Notes under the pieces: model-generated | Told to the model about the DNA's origin: nothing | The model's input: only the letters and a program-made list of their open reading frames with translations | Database searches by the model: none | NCBI GenBank assembly: GCA_003991915.1 | Contig: RQTK01001053.1 | Span: forward strand, 105,716 to 169,715 | Length of the DNA: 64,000 nt | Direction: 5' to 3' | Source of the DNA: Elysia chlorotica | Taxonomy: Eukaryota > Mollusca > Gastropoda > Plakobranchidae | Translations under genes and position numbers: made by a program | In this document: piece after piece, positions 24,101-33,887 of the stretch | Numbering within the stretch: the first letter of the stretch is position 1 | Layout of the letters: each line of letters starts with the position of its first letter

Positions 24101-25460
24101 AGGAGATTTAGAATTTTTAGAGGGCGACTTGCCAGGATAGAACTGTGAGGTAGGTGAGAGTTCGAATCGAAATTTCCGATCCACAATAGTAATTATATCA
24201 CCATGCGACAAAACCACAAGGGAATTGGGCAAAAGTTTATCATTTAAAAGAGTTGCAGTAGACTGTCCAATATTCCTCATAAAAATCTGAAAAGAAAAAA
24301 AAATGTGAAACTAAGAAATTCTGATCAGTTACATAATGCAATACATAAAGGATATAAAACTTTATTGTTTGGTTCCCTTCAGCTCACTGACTAACAAGGG
24401 ATAAGATAACACAAAAAAAAAAAACATGACTTTTTTTTTTATCTATGCACTGAAGAAAACTTTTCATTTTACTTTTGCTTTATTGTTCAAGTTGAAAGAT
24501 CTTGCAACTTATTTAGTCAAGATTGTGTATGTCTTTCAAAAAAGCAATTTAAGAGGATTCCTATTGAAACATTTGATTTCAATTTATTTTCAGTAAAAAA
24601 AAGTCATTACTAATGCACACACACACCAAATAGAAGAGTGAAAACTTCTGCTAAGGCAAGAATCTGCCACTTCTTTCAGTTTCAGTTTAAGTTTTTAAAC
24701 CATTTATGTAGCAATTATGAGTTTGTACACTTACATTTTAAGCAAAACTTCAGCCTCATAACTTTATGCAATAAACAATACTAAATTTGACAAAACTTTT
24801 TTATTCCATCGCCTTACTTGGCCTTTGCTGTCCACTTCAATCTGGCACTGTTCATTATCAACATTGGGCAACTGTATTCTGATGTCAGAGTCCAAACCCC
24901 TGTTGAAGGAGAAAACATTAAGTTCTAGAATTGAATACCATCAGTTAGAAATGTCAAACTTTAAAAACAGTATAAGAATGTGCAAACCATTTGGAACATT
25001 ATGATTATTAAATTAGTAAAAGGTGGGTCCAAATAAGTAAGATTTGAAAAAAAAAAAAAAATGATTTTTAATGATCACCTACCTGAGTACTAAGTTAAAT
25101 GGCAATTGTTCGCAACCTTTTGACACAAGGTTGAGTTTTCTTACATTTGTCTTGCATTTACAAACAAATGGGAATCACAATTGAAAAGTAGGTTAACAAA
25201 CAATAACACTCAAATTAAAATCTTAAAAACGTAGCCTTCAATAAATTTCAAAATTTAAGAAAAGCTAATATCATACACACTGCATAGTGAACAGTTTTTA
25301 CTAGCTATCACTGTATATTTGGAAAGAAGAAAAAAAGCCTAGATTTTGAAGTGTAGAAACCAACCTACCTCCCAAACAAACAGCAGGCAGCTGTGAGAGG
25401 GAAATGTGCTCCATCAGAGCCATTTCTTTTGATGACCACTATCTTACCGTGTTGGTGCAT
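11874..25460 (-). CDS. MKI67: Ki-67 (proliferation antigen) homologue, 12 coding exons
   Basis: Ki-67 coats mitotic chromosomes (perichromosomal layer), organises nucleolar material and heterochromatin, and recruits protein phosphatase 1 at mitotic exit (family knowledge). Twelve minus-strand exons join in frame: 25369-25460, 24818-24899, 24080-24286, 23234-23578, 22563-22683, 19272-21277, 18467-18634, 16626-16943, 15678-15718, 15455-15537, 12805-14037 and 11874-12139. Every intron is GT-AG. The sum is 4,962 nt, 1,653 residues plus stop; human Ki-67 is about 3,256. Domains: FHA about 7-100; PP1 docking RVSF at 309-312 followed by a Ki-67/RepoMan-type extension; SPKGTP-type array, then GLKRLMKTPK-type repeats (residues about 350-850); AT-hook GRGRPKTP at 988-995; RGRRG/PSPKPSPAK array (about 1420-1560); Lys-rich C-terminus. 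The start codon sits directly after a splice acceptor and aligns with the vertebrate start, so the 5'UTR is in an upstream exon. Exact boundaries are read by eye; RNA could add exons. Confidence 0.93.
12805..14037 (-). CDS. MKI67: Ki-67 coding exon 11: basic SPKPSPAK / RGRRG array
   Basis: 411 codons of low-complexity basic sequence: many [SP]PKPSPxK[AT] plus RGRRG or RGRK units. The last part (about 12,820-13,230) is seven nearly identical tandem units of 60 or 54 bp, in the forms RGRRGQAAPSPKPSPAK and RGRKAAPSPKPSPAK. SPxK motifs are typical CDK sites, and RGR flanked by Pro is AT-hook-like. Acceptor acaactttcag, donor gtaatg. Open frames on the opposite strand are by-products of the periodic sequence. 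Confidence 0.92.
15455..15537 (-). CDS. MKI67: Ki-67 coding exon 10 (83 nt)
   Basis: Encodes KAITALLAQSPTPRESTDST and EVTSPKT. Acceptor ctgtccacag, donor gtataa. Phase 2 in, phase 1 out, matching both neighbours. Confidence 0.82.
15678..15718 (-). CDS. MKI67: Ki-67 coding exon 9 (41 nt)
   Basis: Very short exon encoding AKGASSPRKETSA plus two bases. Acceptor ctcttttgcag, donor gtaagt. Its phase fits exons 8 and 10 exactly. Confidence 0.8.
16626..16943 (-). CDS. MKI67: Ki-67 coding exon 8: further TGxxxxLxTPK repeats
   Basis: 106 codons. Carries FTGVSEMLQTPKS, LVGVRNLFKGRKS, LTGIKDLLAEPKE and PSGLARLFETPE, the same motif family as in exon 6 and the closest here to vertebrate FKELFQTP. Acceptor ttttacag, donor gtaaat, phase 0 to 0. 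Confidence 0.9.
17590..17690 (-). mobile_element. SINE tRNA-like head in a Ki-67 intron
   Basis: On the minus strand: TTAGCGTTGGCTCAGTCTCC and a B box GGTTCAAATC. The body was not clearly recognised. It lies in intron 7 of Ki-67, in the gene's sense orientation. Confidence 0.4.
18467..18634 (-). CDS. MKI67: Ki-67 coding exon 7: AT-hook
   Basis: 56 codons, phase 0 at both ends. Contains KTPKTPRALARALAPST and a canonical AT-hook GRGRPKTP (residues about 988-995), which binds the minor groove of AT-rich DNA, then a KKGRKKSM basic cluster. Acceptor tttccatag, donor gtaaga. Confidence 0.9.
19272..21277 (-). CDS. MKI67: Ki-67 large coding exon 6: PP1 docking, SPKGTP array, GLKRLMKTPK repeats
   Basis: This 2,006-nt exon opens with a basic stretch and KRKRVSFGPKLSPEHFD, continuing LPPKTPVKKG. 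That is the extended Ki-67/RepoMan PP1-binding element (vertebrate form RVSFG.L.PELFD..LPPNTPLK.G). A dense array of SPKGTP, SPKGTPKQATPRA and variants follows (about 20,565-21,010). Next come about nine repeats of the type SPxGLKRLMKTPK (about 19,820-20,330), resembling the core GFKELFQTP of the vertebrate Ki-67 repeat. The end is a Lys/Pro-rich region. Acceptor attccttttcag, donor gtaagc. Reading past the donor meets AT-rich intron and a stop 100 nt on. Confidence 0.93.
22563..22683 (-). CDS. MKI67: Ki-67 coding exon 5
   Basis: Encodes RPSSSPFPKGHGDLRKSISD, then LRRRSTVLFEENLSQSPNE. Phase 0 in, one base carried out. Acceptor ctttttgcag, donor gtaaga. It links the exon 4 linker to the PP1-docking segment at the start of exon 6. 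Confidence 0.88.
23234..23578 (-). CDS. MKI67: Ki-67 coding exon 4: Ser/Thr-Pro linker
   Basis: 115 codons of disordered, basic sequence rich in SP/TP sites (KSPKAG, KSPKK, FTPRALKKLGDEQAAKGLLN), as expected for the CDK-phosphorylated region after the FHA domain. Acceptor ttctgcag, donor gtatgt, phase 0 to 0. Confidence 0.88.
24080..24286 (-). CDS. MKI67: Ki-67 coding exon 3: end of FHA and Ser/Pro linker
   Basis: Encodes IFMRNIGQSTATLLNDK and then LSHGDIITIVDRKFRFE, closely matching the vertebrate Ki-67 segment LKHGDVITIIDRSFRYE that closes the FHA fold. A short KSPS/KSPG linker follows. Acceptor ttttcag, donor gtaagt, phase 0 at both ends (69 codons). Confidence 0.93.
24818..24899 (-). CDS. 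MKI67: Ki-67 coding exon 2: central FHA
   Basis: Encodes GLDSDIRIQLPNVDNEQC then QIEVDSKGQ, matching the vertebrate GIECDIRIQLP segment. The usual FHA S-x-x-H signature is D45-N-E-Q48 here. Acceptor ttcaacag, donor gtaagg; leaves phase 0. Confidence 0.93.
25369..25460 (-). CDS. MKI67: Ki-67 coding exon 1: start and first FHA strands
   Basis: The exon begins MHQHGKIVVIKRNGSDG and ends at CLFGR, split after two bases of the Arg codon. It parallels the vertebrate Ki-67 start (M....LVTIKRSGVDGPHFPL...CLFGR). The acceptor tgtttttcag abuts the ATG and the donor is gtaggt. FGR is the conserved glycine-arginine turn of FHA domains. Confidence 0.93.
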
Positions 25461-26130
25461 CTGAAAAACAATGAATAGTTGGGGATAAAGCCAAACCAGA
25501 ACTTAAGTTTTGCAGTAATTTTTATTTATATGCTCTGTATCGACAAAAACAATGTACACACAGTACATCATTCACAATATTTTACACCCAATCTAGGCTG
25601 AGAGCATTAACTGCTGAGCAATTTGGGAACCCTAGAAGTCACTTGAAATTTTCCATGATATAAATAGAAATCTAGACATAGCTGATAGCAATTTCATTGC
25701 CAAAATCTTGGCCAACACTTATAAAAACTAATTGCAGTTGTCACTGTCAATTATCATAATAATCTATAATTAATAGCTCTTGTAGAAGTAAGAACAAAAT
25801 CTTTGGCAATTAGGATGGAATCTTATGATAATAAGATCTACAAATCATCTATATCCCACGAATTTCTAGAAATTTCTAGATCTAGATCGTAATATCTGTA
25901 GATAGATTACAGGTGGCCTACTCCCGTTAGATTTATAAATAGATAAAATCTACATACATCTTTAGAAATGAACGTGAGCGCATAGAGCACCACCTTTGTG
26001 TAGTGGTTATGCGCGCTAGAAAAACTATGTATTATTATTAGTATTATTGAGTTGTCAATCCATTTGTTAGGTTAACATGTAGGGATATTCATGTCTAATA
26101 AGCGGTGTCACTGTCTCAACTCCAATTGAA

Positions 26131-26270
26131 AGACGCGTGTCACTTCTCACCAACCACAGTTGGTGCAAAGTGACACGGGTCCTTTCTCACCAACAACAGT
26201 TGGTGCAAAGTGACACGGGTCCTTTCTCACCAACCACAGTTGGTGCAGACTTCTCACCAACCACAGTTTA
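26131..26270. repeat. 40-bp hairpin minisatellite, cluster 1
   Basis: Units start TTCTCACCAACCACAGTTGG at 26,144, 26,184 and 26,224, plus a short one at 26,251. Each contains CACCAAC-CACA-GTTGGTG, a 7-bp stem with 4-nt loop. Located 0.7 kb upstream of the Ki-67 start exon. Confidence 0.9.
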
Positions 26271-26412
26271 CCCAGAAGCCTTTGCTAGGCCTACATACAG
26301 TCCACCAAATTATTTTATTGCTACAGAGTTTAGAATAGAAGTCCAGTCTAGTCTACAGTCGAGGTCTACCTCACACTATAAAAATGGAGGCATGGATTAC
26401 CTTTGACAGATC

Positions 26413-26500
26413 GAAACGATTGCTACCATGAATAAAAGGCTGAAGAGAAAAGTTCGGAAACGATTGCTACCATGAATAAAAGGCTGAAGAGAAAAGTTTA
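26413..26500. repeat. 44-bp tandem duplication
   Basis: GAAACGATTGCTACCATGAA... occurs at 26,413 and 26,457, identical for about 42 bp. Confidence 0.85.
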
Positions 26501-27352
26501 CCTAGTAAAAAATCAACATGAGCTTTCTTGCAAGAACATTGGGTGATTTTGAAAATAATTACGGTTAAAGTAAATTGTGCAAGATACATAATTTTTTTTT
26601 AACTTTGTTGTATTAGTTGTGAACGTTTTATTGTTGTCGTTTGTTCTAATTAATTTGCTTTGCATTATAACTGACTTGCAATAAAATGCTTGAGCTCATG
26701 ACAATTGGATCTTGATTTGTTTTTCTTTCATGTCACCTTACATTGCACAAGAGTTAATAAATAATTCCCTAAACTAGTAAAGGTTGAACAGTCTGAAAGG
26801 AATTCAAGTTTTGGATAACTTGGTAACTTTGTCAAATTCAATTTTACTCAAAACAGATTGTGAAAAAAATATTTATTATATAGTTTTTAAGATTACTTAT
26901 GCTGAGTACATGTTAATTGTTATTGTGTAATTCGTTTCAATGTTTGTATGATGTGACTATGTTATGTCTAAGATAGCCCCATTAATTTAATAAACATGAC
27001 AATAAAATTGTCACCCTGTTAATGGCAGTGTTGGAGAATGTTTCATTTTGCTGCTGAAATAAACTACTGTACAATACAATTATACCAGGTTCTAAACAAT
27101 AAAACTTTTTAAAGAAATGAAAACCAGGACATTAGCGAAGTAAGATATGAGTAGCAATTGATATTTTACTTGAATATTGAGATGGTGATTGAAGTTATGA
27201 TGGAACTAGGTCTCAATACATGTATCCTTAAATTACATTATGCCTGGAGGCTGTCAGTTATATTTTTTTTTGGTACAGTTTTTTTACGAGACATATAATT
27301 CAAAACTTTACTCCAAAATGGTACTATATAGACATACATTTATATTGAAATG

Positions 27353-27470
27353 TTCTCACCAACCACAGTTGGTGCAAAGTGACACGGGTCCTTTCTCACC
27401 AACCATAGTTGGTGCAAAGTGACACGGGTCCTTTCTCACCAACCACAGTTGGTGCAAAGTGACGCGGCCT
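27353..27470. repeat. 40-bp hairpin minisatellite, cluster 2
   Basis: Same unit and orientation as cluster 1, at 27,353, 27,393 and 27,433, separated from it by about 1.08 kb of non-repeated sequence. Confidence 0.9.
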
Positions 27471-27802
27471 ACTTATAAATATGATACAGTTTCCATAGCC
27501 GCTGGCCTAAACAAAAAGGTCTCAAAGAAGTTAGTATAGGGTAATCGACCTGGGCGTAGAAGTGAACGGAACAGCAAGACAGGTGATGGTGGCCAGCGGG
27601 GAAAGTCCAGGCCGTATGAGTCACCCACTCGCTGAGTGCATTGTACTATGTACACGTCACCTGTCCAGCCCCCTGGGCTTGGCTGTTCTTGTGGCACGGC
27701 CGTTAGTACTAGATCTAGTCGGCCTGTTGGTTTCTCCATCCCCCTTCTTCTCTTACATTAGTTACAACCATTATTTCTGCCTCTCAACCTCTTTCATTCT
27801 CT

Positions 27803-27810
27803 GTCTCTCT

Positions 27811-27876
<66 letters not shown>
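27803..27876. repeat. CT microsatellite
   Basis: Near-perfect (CT)n of about 70 bp. Confidence 0.95.
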
Positions 27877-27879
<3 letters not shown>

Positions 27880-28526
27880 CTCTGTCTTTCTTTCTCTCTC
27901 TCCCTCTGTCGTCCCTTTTCTCTCATCGTCCCCCAGCCTTCAATCGGATCACACTTTACACATACATTCTTAAATTTTGAACGAATATTCGTTGTGCGAG
28001 ATACATGTGTATTATCTAGAGAGAAGAGTCGCAATACTGCGAGATCTACAGGATAGATCCAGATCTGGGCGGATCGATGGTCAGTGAATAGCATCAATTG
28101 ATTGGAGTTGGACACAGTCATACCAGTCACTGTGTTAGAGACTAGGTCTGACCTGAACACATGGTCGGGGTGAAAAGTTCACATGCCAGACCATCACCTC
28201 CATCATCATCATCATCATCCACCAATGTTTGTTTTTGCAGACGTTGCTGGCCTCAGGCTACTGTCACTAAGCGTGTGTGTGTGTAGCAGTGGAATCAATG
28301 AGTAACGGTTTCTTCAGACTGGTAATCAATAAGCAATACGCGATCCTTCACCATCGTCGTGATTTCTCTCTGTCTGTGTTGAATGTACGTACGAGGTATG
28401 TACATGAATTATCGCTGTACTCCCTCTTTCTTATCGTTGTAAACTTTTAATTTCGTCTGTTGTATGAAAAGAGTGTACTTTAATTTCCCCTTGAGTGATA
28501 CATTGAGAATGAGATCTGTATTCCGT

Positions 28527-28529
<3 letters not shown>

Positions 28530-28558
<29 letters not shown>

Positions 28559-28579
28559 GTCTGTTTTCTATCTCTTCTC

Positions 28580-28650
<71 letters not shown>

Positions 28651-28666
28651 CTCCTTTCATTCTCCC

Positions 28667-28711
<45 letters not shown>

Positions 28712-28740
28712 CCCCTCTCTCTCTGTTTTCTCGTTTTCTC
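28530..28740. repeat. Compound CT microsatellite
   Basis: Several long (CT)n runs broken by short pyrimidine-rich interruptions. Confidence 0.95.
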
Positions 28741-29073
28741 TCCAACCATACACTCTATATACATTCCATTCTCCCCTTTCTCTCCATCTGCCTATCCGTC
28801 TACTTATCGTTCCTTATTCCCCCTCCCTGGCCAATCCACCCACCTGCATGACCATGTAAACTGATCCGGCTTACTGGCAAAGAGTCCAACACAGCGCTAC
28901 AATGCATCGATGTTTCGCCAGAGCAGATTCCGCCGTGTCTGCCCATCGCTATGGTAACAGTTATTTAACACTAACAGATTGCAAGCGCTGATCAATGCAC
29001 TGGACACTGCTTTAGCCTGTTGAGCTCATGTTCACTCACGTTCATTATTTTGGCCTAAAACTTAGTAAAATGT

Positions 29074-29074
<1 letters not shown>

Positions 29075-29120
<46 letters not shown>
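29075..29120. repeat. 46-base T run
   Basis: Uninterrupted T on the plus strand. It could be the A tail of a minus-strand retrocopy, but no body was recognised beside it. Confidence 0.95.
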
Positions 29121-29868
29121 CTTTTCTTAATTTCTGCCATTCGAGCGTGTTCTGCAATAGTATCTCATGTCCATTGTGCACAATTTTAGTGGAACACAAA
29201 TAAAAAAAAATGATTGTTAGCACATTTGACCACATACAAAAAAATCGTGACTGACATTATTTATCTTCATATTCTCTTTCATCTGATTTACCTCATTAAT
29301 TTCATGCTCAGCTTTTTTTTTACCATTGGCTTAGAATAGAATTTAGGAAACATCCAGGGTTTAAAGAAACGTTGTTTTGTATACTCTGGTCATCGATTGC
29401 ACCTCTCCCATGAAAAAGTATGATAGTGAATATTTCTTTAGCCTAACAGTGGTATGGCGGATAGTTTTGTTTGCTTGATTTATTGGATCTTCGTACATGC
29501 TTTAAGATGTAGTCTCTTTGACACGTTCAACTTGTTTCTTAACTGCTCAAGGCTAAGATGAACACACACAAAAAATCATTTATGCTATTACTATTATATA
29601 CATATTCATCATACTCTTGAAGAAATAAGTATAGTTAAATATAGTCAAGTTGATAAAAGAATGTAAGTGATTAAATATATTCATTAAAACTTCGAACTTG
29701 CCCAATGCTTGAGGTATTGTATCGTTCAAATGATAATAAAGTAAATACATGTAGCATGCCTAAATAAAACCTTTTACTCTGAATGCTTTGTAACAGAAAT
29801 TGTTAAGCCTGCAAATTAAAATGATGTACACTGTCGAAAGTGCCTGTAACACGAGATGATTATCTTAC

Positions 29869-29968
29869 CGTGTCGGTGTTTTTCATGCTTGTTTTCAGTT
29901 CAACAATTGCAGCTCGGTCTGACACAAAAAGGCAAGTTCTGTGTGTTACCACGAATAGAGCAGGGTCG
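29869..29968 (-). other. Candidate upstream exon (possible Ki-67 5'UTR exon)
   Basis: 100-nt segment between a strong acceptor (aagttcttgcag) and a strong donor (ACG|gtaaga) on the minus strand, 4.4 kb upstream of Ki-67 coding exon 1. One of three frames is open: DPALFVVTHRTCLFVSD..., ending SMKNTDT. It would join coding exon 1 in phase 0. Vertebrate Ki-67 also starts translation in its second exon. It could equally belong to an unrelated gene, or be chance. Confidence 0.3.
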
Positions 29969-30574
29969 CTGCAAGAACTTACATTTGTGCTATAAAGTCA
30001 CGCAAAGTAAATACGGTTACTAGGTCATATTATGATACAACCGTGCAAATAACCTTGTAAATTTGGATAAACAATTATCTCATGCAACGGGGCATGACTT
30101 GAAGAACAGGGCCTTTCATAAACTTACTGCACTAGTATCCCATGTAAGACTCATACATGTGCTAACTTGTCACTGTAGTAAAAGTCAAACGTTTAATAAG
30201 ATACATGTAATTGGTTTCAAAGTCTCAGATTCGAAGCTAATCAACACACATCTTTAATTTTTTGTGACAATCTGAGCCATAATTAATATATTTTAAGAAG
30301 GCATCAATGAAAAAAGGTAGTTTTTGCATAAAAGTGGACTTGATATAGTTTTGCAGAACATGCTTGTAATGAAAAGGGAACCTTATTCAAAGTGTCCCTC
30401 GAATGGGCCACTTTACCCTTTGTTCCCTTCGAAAAAGAGCACTACTCGATTGCTCCTTCGTAAAAAGGCATGGTACTTAAGTCAATGGTTCTTTCGAAAA
30501 CGTCCAACTTCAGCAGCTAGGCTATTGTACCGTGGATGAGTCCCAACACTATTGTCTGCCAATGTTAATTAACT

Positions 30575-30757
30575 ACTGCTTCAGTGAGACAGAGCTGGGA
30601 ACATGTACACGAACCAGGACTTGTGTATCAGCCGATCCCTTTACACTGAGACAGTCACAGTCTGTAGGGGACTCAATCCGACAAATGAATCTGCGGGATC
30701 GTGGGATCGAACCGCAGCCATTTCCAGACATAGGCCCAACGCTCTACCACTGAAAGA
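30575..30757 (-). mobile_element. SINE copy, minus strand
   Basis: Minus strand: CAGTGGTAGAGCGTTGG (A box), GCGGTTCGATCCCACGATCC (B box), then ATTCATTTGTCGGATTGAG, as in the family body. Truncated before the tail. Confidence 0.6.
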
Positions 30758-31030
30758 AGCTTGTCCCAGAAACTTAGGGGACGAAAAACTTAGTAACTTA
30801 GTGAGAAGAATGGTTAACGACCAAATCTGCAAGTCCGTGCACTGGGCATGTATAGATTAGGATTCAAAAGATACGCATTGGATAAGGCAAAACAAAGCAT
30901 GCATCTTTTACTGCAAGCTTGGCGGCGTTATCTGTGGAATGTAGGTCAAGTGTTTCCGCTTTGTCTCACACTCATTGCACACCTGGGCTCACATGATGTC
31001 AACACAACCAGCCATCGAGTCGCACAAATT

Positions 31031-31490
31031 AATGTACATAATACAATGTAAGAGTGGACGCCTACAAATACTTCATTCATCATTATGGCGTAAGGTTGGC
31101 AGGTCATACATTCTGTCTGCACATACTACCATAAGGTAAATAGGTGCTCTTTAGTTTATCACATTTTTTTGTTTCATCTCATCTGATATGAATCTACTAT
31201 CGGGAGTAAAAAAAAATCCACCAGCAAACAAGAACATGATTACGCAGTGCTGCCTACACAAAAATAACATTCACAATTATGTACGCAATAAAATGTAAGA
31301 AAAAAAAGATACAGATACTTCTTTTTGGCATCAGGTTGGAGCTCTCACGTGCTGACTGCGCCAATGTATCATACATACCGTCAGATCAAAGTAAACAGGT
31401 GTTGTTTTATCTTGGTTTCTTTTCATGCTTTTGGTTTCATTTCCCTTGTCATCTGAAAAGAATATGCAAGCAGGAGTAAAAAAAAACAAA
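31031..31490. repeat. Diverged tandem duplication (~245 bp)
   Basis: 31,031-31,220 and 31,278-31,490 share TACTTC, GGTTGG, CTGACTGCG/CTGTCTGC blocks and the same ending GGGAGTAAAAAAAA / AGGAGTAAAAAAAA, with many differences. Confidence 0.5.
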
Positions 31491-31504
31491 ATAAAGCAAA
31501 CATG

Positions 31505-31760
31505 GTTTGGGAGGTGGTGATCAGGAACTAGCGCGCGGCTTCTAGCCAGAAGCGTTTATGTTCGAGCTCTGCTCCAGCCACCGCATTTTTATTTTGTTTA
31601 TTTTTTATTTCGTCTACCACTTGTGTCGATGTCAGCACATTGTATGATGTGATCGGCCGGGTCGTTGGAATCCCACCCTGAGATTCCGTTGTCATATTGG
31701 ACCGTCCTTGAACACCAAGGAGAAGTTCAATGGGGAGAGAGGTCCGCTCTCTCTGGTTAA
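31505..31760 (+). mobile_element. Possible second tRNA-like SINE type
   Basis: A box-like GGTGGTGATCAGGAACTAGC and B box-like TGTTCGAGCTCTGC, followed by a body different from the main family. Weak. Confidence 0.25.
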
Positions 31761-31989
31761 AGATTTCAGGTGTCTAGATTGAATAGAATCATCGTGTACG
31801 ATAAGGGCGATTCGGGATTTGTAAGACACGATGTTCGTTCATTTACTCTGGTGTTTTAATTGGACAATTTGTCTGCCCCCCCCCTCCCCTTTCAATAGTT
31901 CTCTGTCTCTTTGTATCTCCCTCTTTCTCTTTGCCTCTGTCTTTCACCATTATGGACATGCCCCAATACACATTCATGTTATACACTTG

Positions 31990-32700
31990 TACATTATTTT
32001 GAAGAGATGAAACGAACCTTTGGAACAAACCGCTGTAACGCAGCAATTCGGAGTCTGTAGCCTATAAACCCCCTTTTCGCTTTTTGATCTGTCTCGATGG
32101 GATTTTGATTCATTCTGGCCCACATTTCCTTATCTGAGACAACTTCAGGCCACTCAATGCTGGGGGTCTTTCTGAGGCATCTGTTGGTGAATGATTGCAG
32201 GTTTGTGGTGCTAGTCTTGGTCGCGCGACATGTTTCAGAGCCACCGAGAAGGACCGACTTTACGTTAGTATTGAAGCTCCGCATCTTGTTTCAAATTTAT
32301 AGTGCTCTCGAGCCCCAGATTGATTTGAGGTTGTTGAAGACGTATCTGGTCTTGTTGATTCGGCATCATTCTGATGTCTTTATCTGTGCCCCGGTCTTTG
32401 CTAACAACACTATCAAGATGGAAACACTTGTAAACCTTTTCAATGTTTTTGTCATGTAGTCGCAATGCATTAGCCTGTTTGTTGTTGACTTTTATGGCTA
32501 CAATATTTCTGATGTTTATATGGAATTCAGTTTTTCCGGCTTCTTCTGCCACACGATCAAGCTTCTCTTGAGCGCCCTGTTGCGGGTGTCGTCTGCAAAG
32601 TCAAGGTCATCCAGCTGCTTCATGAAGGTCCAGTGGATACCCGTCCTTCGACCTGTTGTCTCATTAAGGGTTCTGATGTTTTAGGTCCCTATTCCAGTCC
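31990..32700 (-). mobile_element. Decayed LINE fragment (reverse transcriptase, 3' part)
   Basis: Minus-strand translation gives recognisable pieces of a non-LTR reverse transcriptase. GRRTGIHWTFMKQLDDLDFADD contains the FADD catalytic pair at 32,588-32,599. Then come VNNKQANALRLHDKN, VVSKDRGTDKDI, FNTNVKSVLLGGSETC and TNLQSFTNRCLRKTPSIEWP. The pieces lie in different frames with at least two shifts, and the 5' half is missing, so it is a dead 5'-truncated copy. Confidence 0.8.
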
Positions 32701-33405
32701 TGTTCTTGGTCGTTAGAAAAGTTGTCGGCATACCTAAGGCTTTCACCGGTGTTTGTCATGAGATCTACACGAGAGGACTCTCCCTCAACCAAGCTGGTTT
32801 TGTGGATATTTGTTACGGTTTTTGTAACAGTATTTTTTTTTTTACAAGACAGGGCTGTTTACCCCATGCCCATCTCGCTCACTGCAGGGCCAGTGCGTGC
32901 CCTTAGTGTGGTCTCTATCTTTTGACCTGTCTGGTTTGGGTGACCCTACCAGGAGACGAATCTCCAGCCAGCATCGCTCTACAGGTCATTGCGACGTGCA
33001 ATCCTCCCAACCAGCGGCAAACTGTGACTCGTTGCGAAGTATAACGGCTTTATGCTTTCAACACATCATTACATGTATTCAGAGCATGTACATTTCAGCA
33101 GGTAATACATTTACGCTCTGGTGTGCACATCCAACATAGCCTTGTGCTAGATGAACTTTAATACCAGACAACGCTACCCAGTGACCTGGCAATGGTGGCC
33201 AGGAGAACATTTTAACCCACTGCACACTTTAGGAAACATGCAATCATGTTTTTATTAGTAAATATCTATTGTAACCCTAGAAATCCACTGCTTTTTCATT
33301 TTTCAACAGCAGAAACAGAAACGCGCCTTTAGTCTTTTTTCTTAGTACTAGGTAACAGTCCAGCGTTCCTGTCCATTATTTTAATTTAGTTGTTTAGACC
33401 ATACG

Positions 33406-33467
<62 letters not shown>
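33406..33467. repeat. TAA microsatellite
   Basis: About twenty perfect TAA units, followed 30 bp later by a 13-base G run (33,499-33,511). Confidence 0.95.
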
Positions 33468-33469
<2 letters not shown>

Positions 33470-33758
33470 CAACAACATGTTTTCAGCGTGTATTTAACGG
33501 GGGGGGGGGGGTCACCACTTGCATCGCGTAATAAGAGCCAATAAGAATGTGAAAAGGACATGGCATTAACCTTTCTTTAAAAAATAGGATGAATAAAAAC
33601 AAAAACAAAAGAATGACACAAAAACAAAAACAAAATAAGAACTCAGCCAGACATTACGCTGTGAGAGGCAATCATCAGATAGTTGTGTGCCTGGTTACTG
33701 ATTACATGTGGTTATGTCGCCCTGGGTGACCCTTTCGTCCTTCAGGCAGCTCTAGTGA

Positions 33759-33887
<129 letters not shown>

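Noticed and set aside
28945-28958. Perfect match to the RFX X-box pattern RYYNYYATRRNRAC
   Set aside because: The pattern is degenerate enough to be expected about once by chance in 64 kb, and no gene start is nearby.
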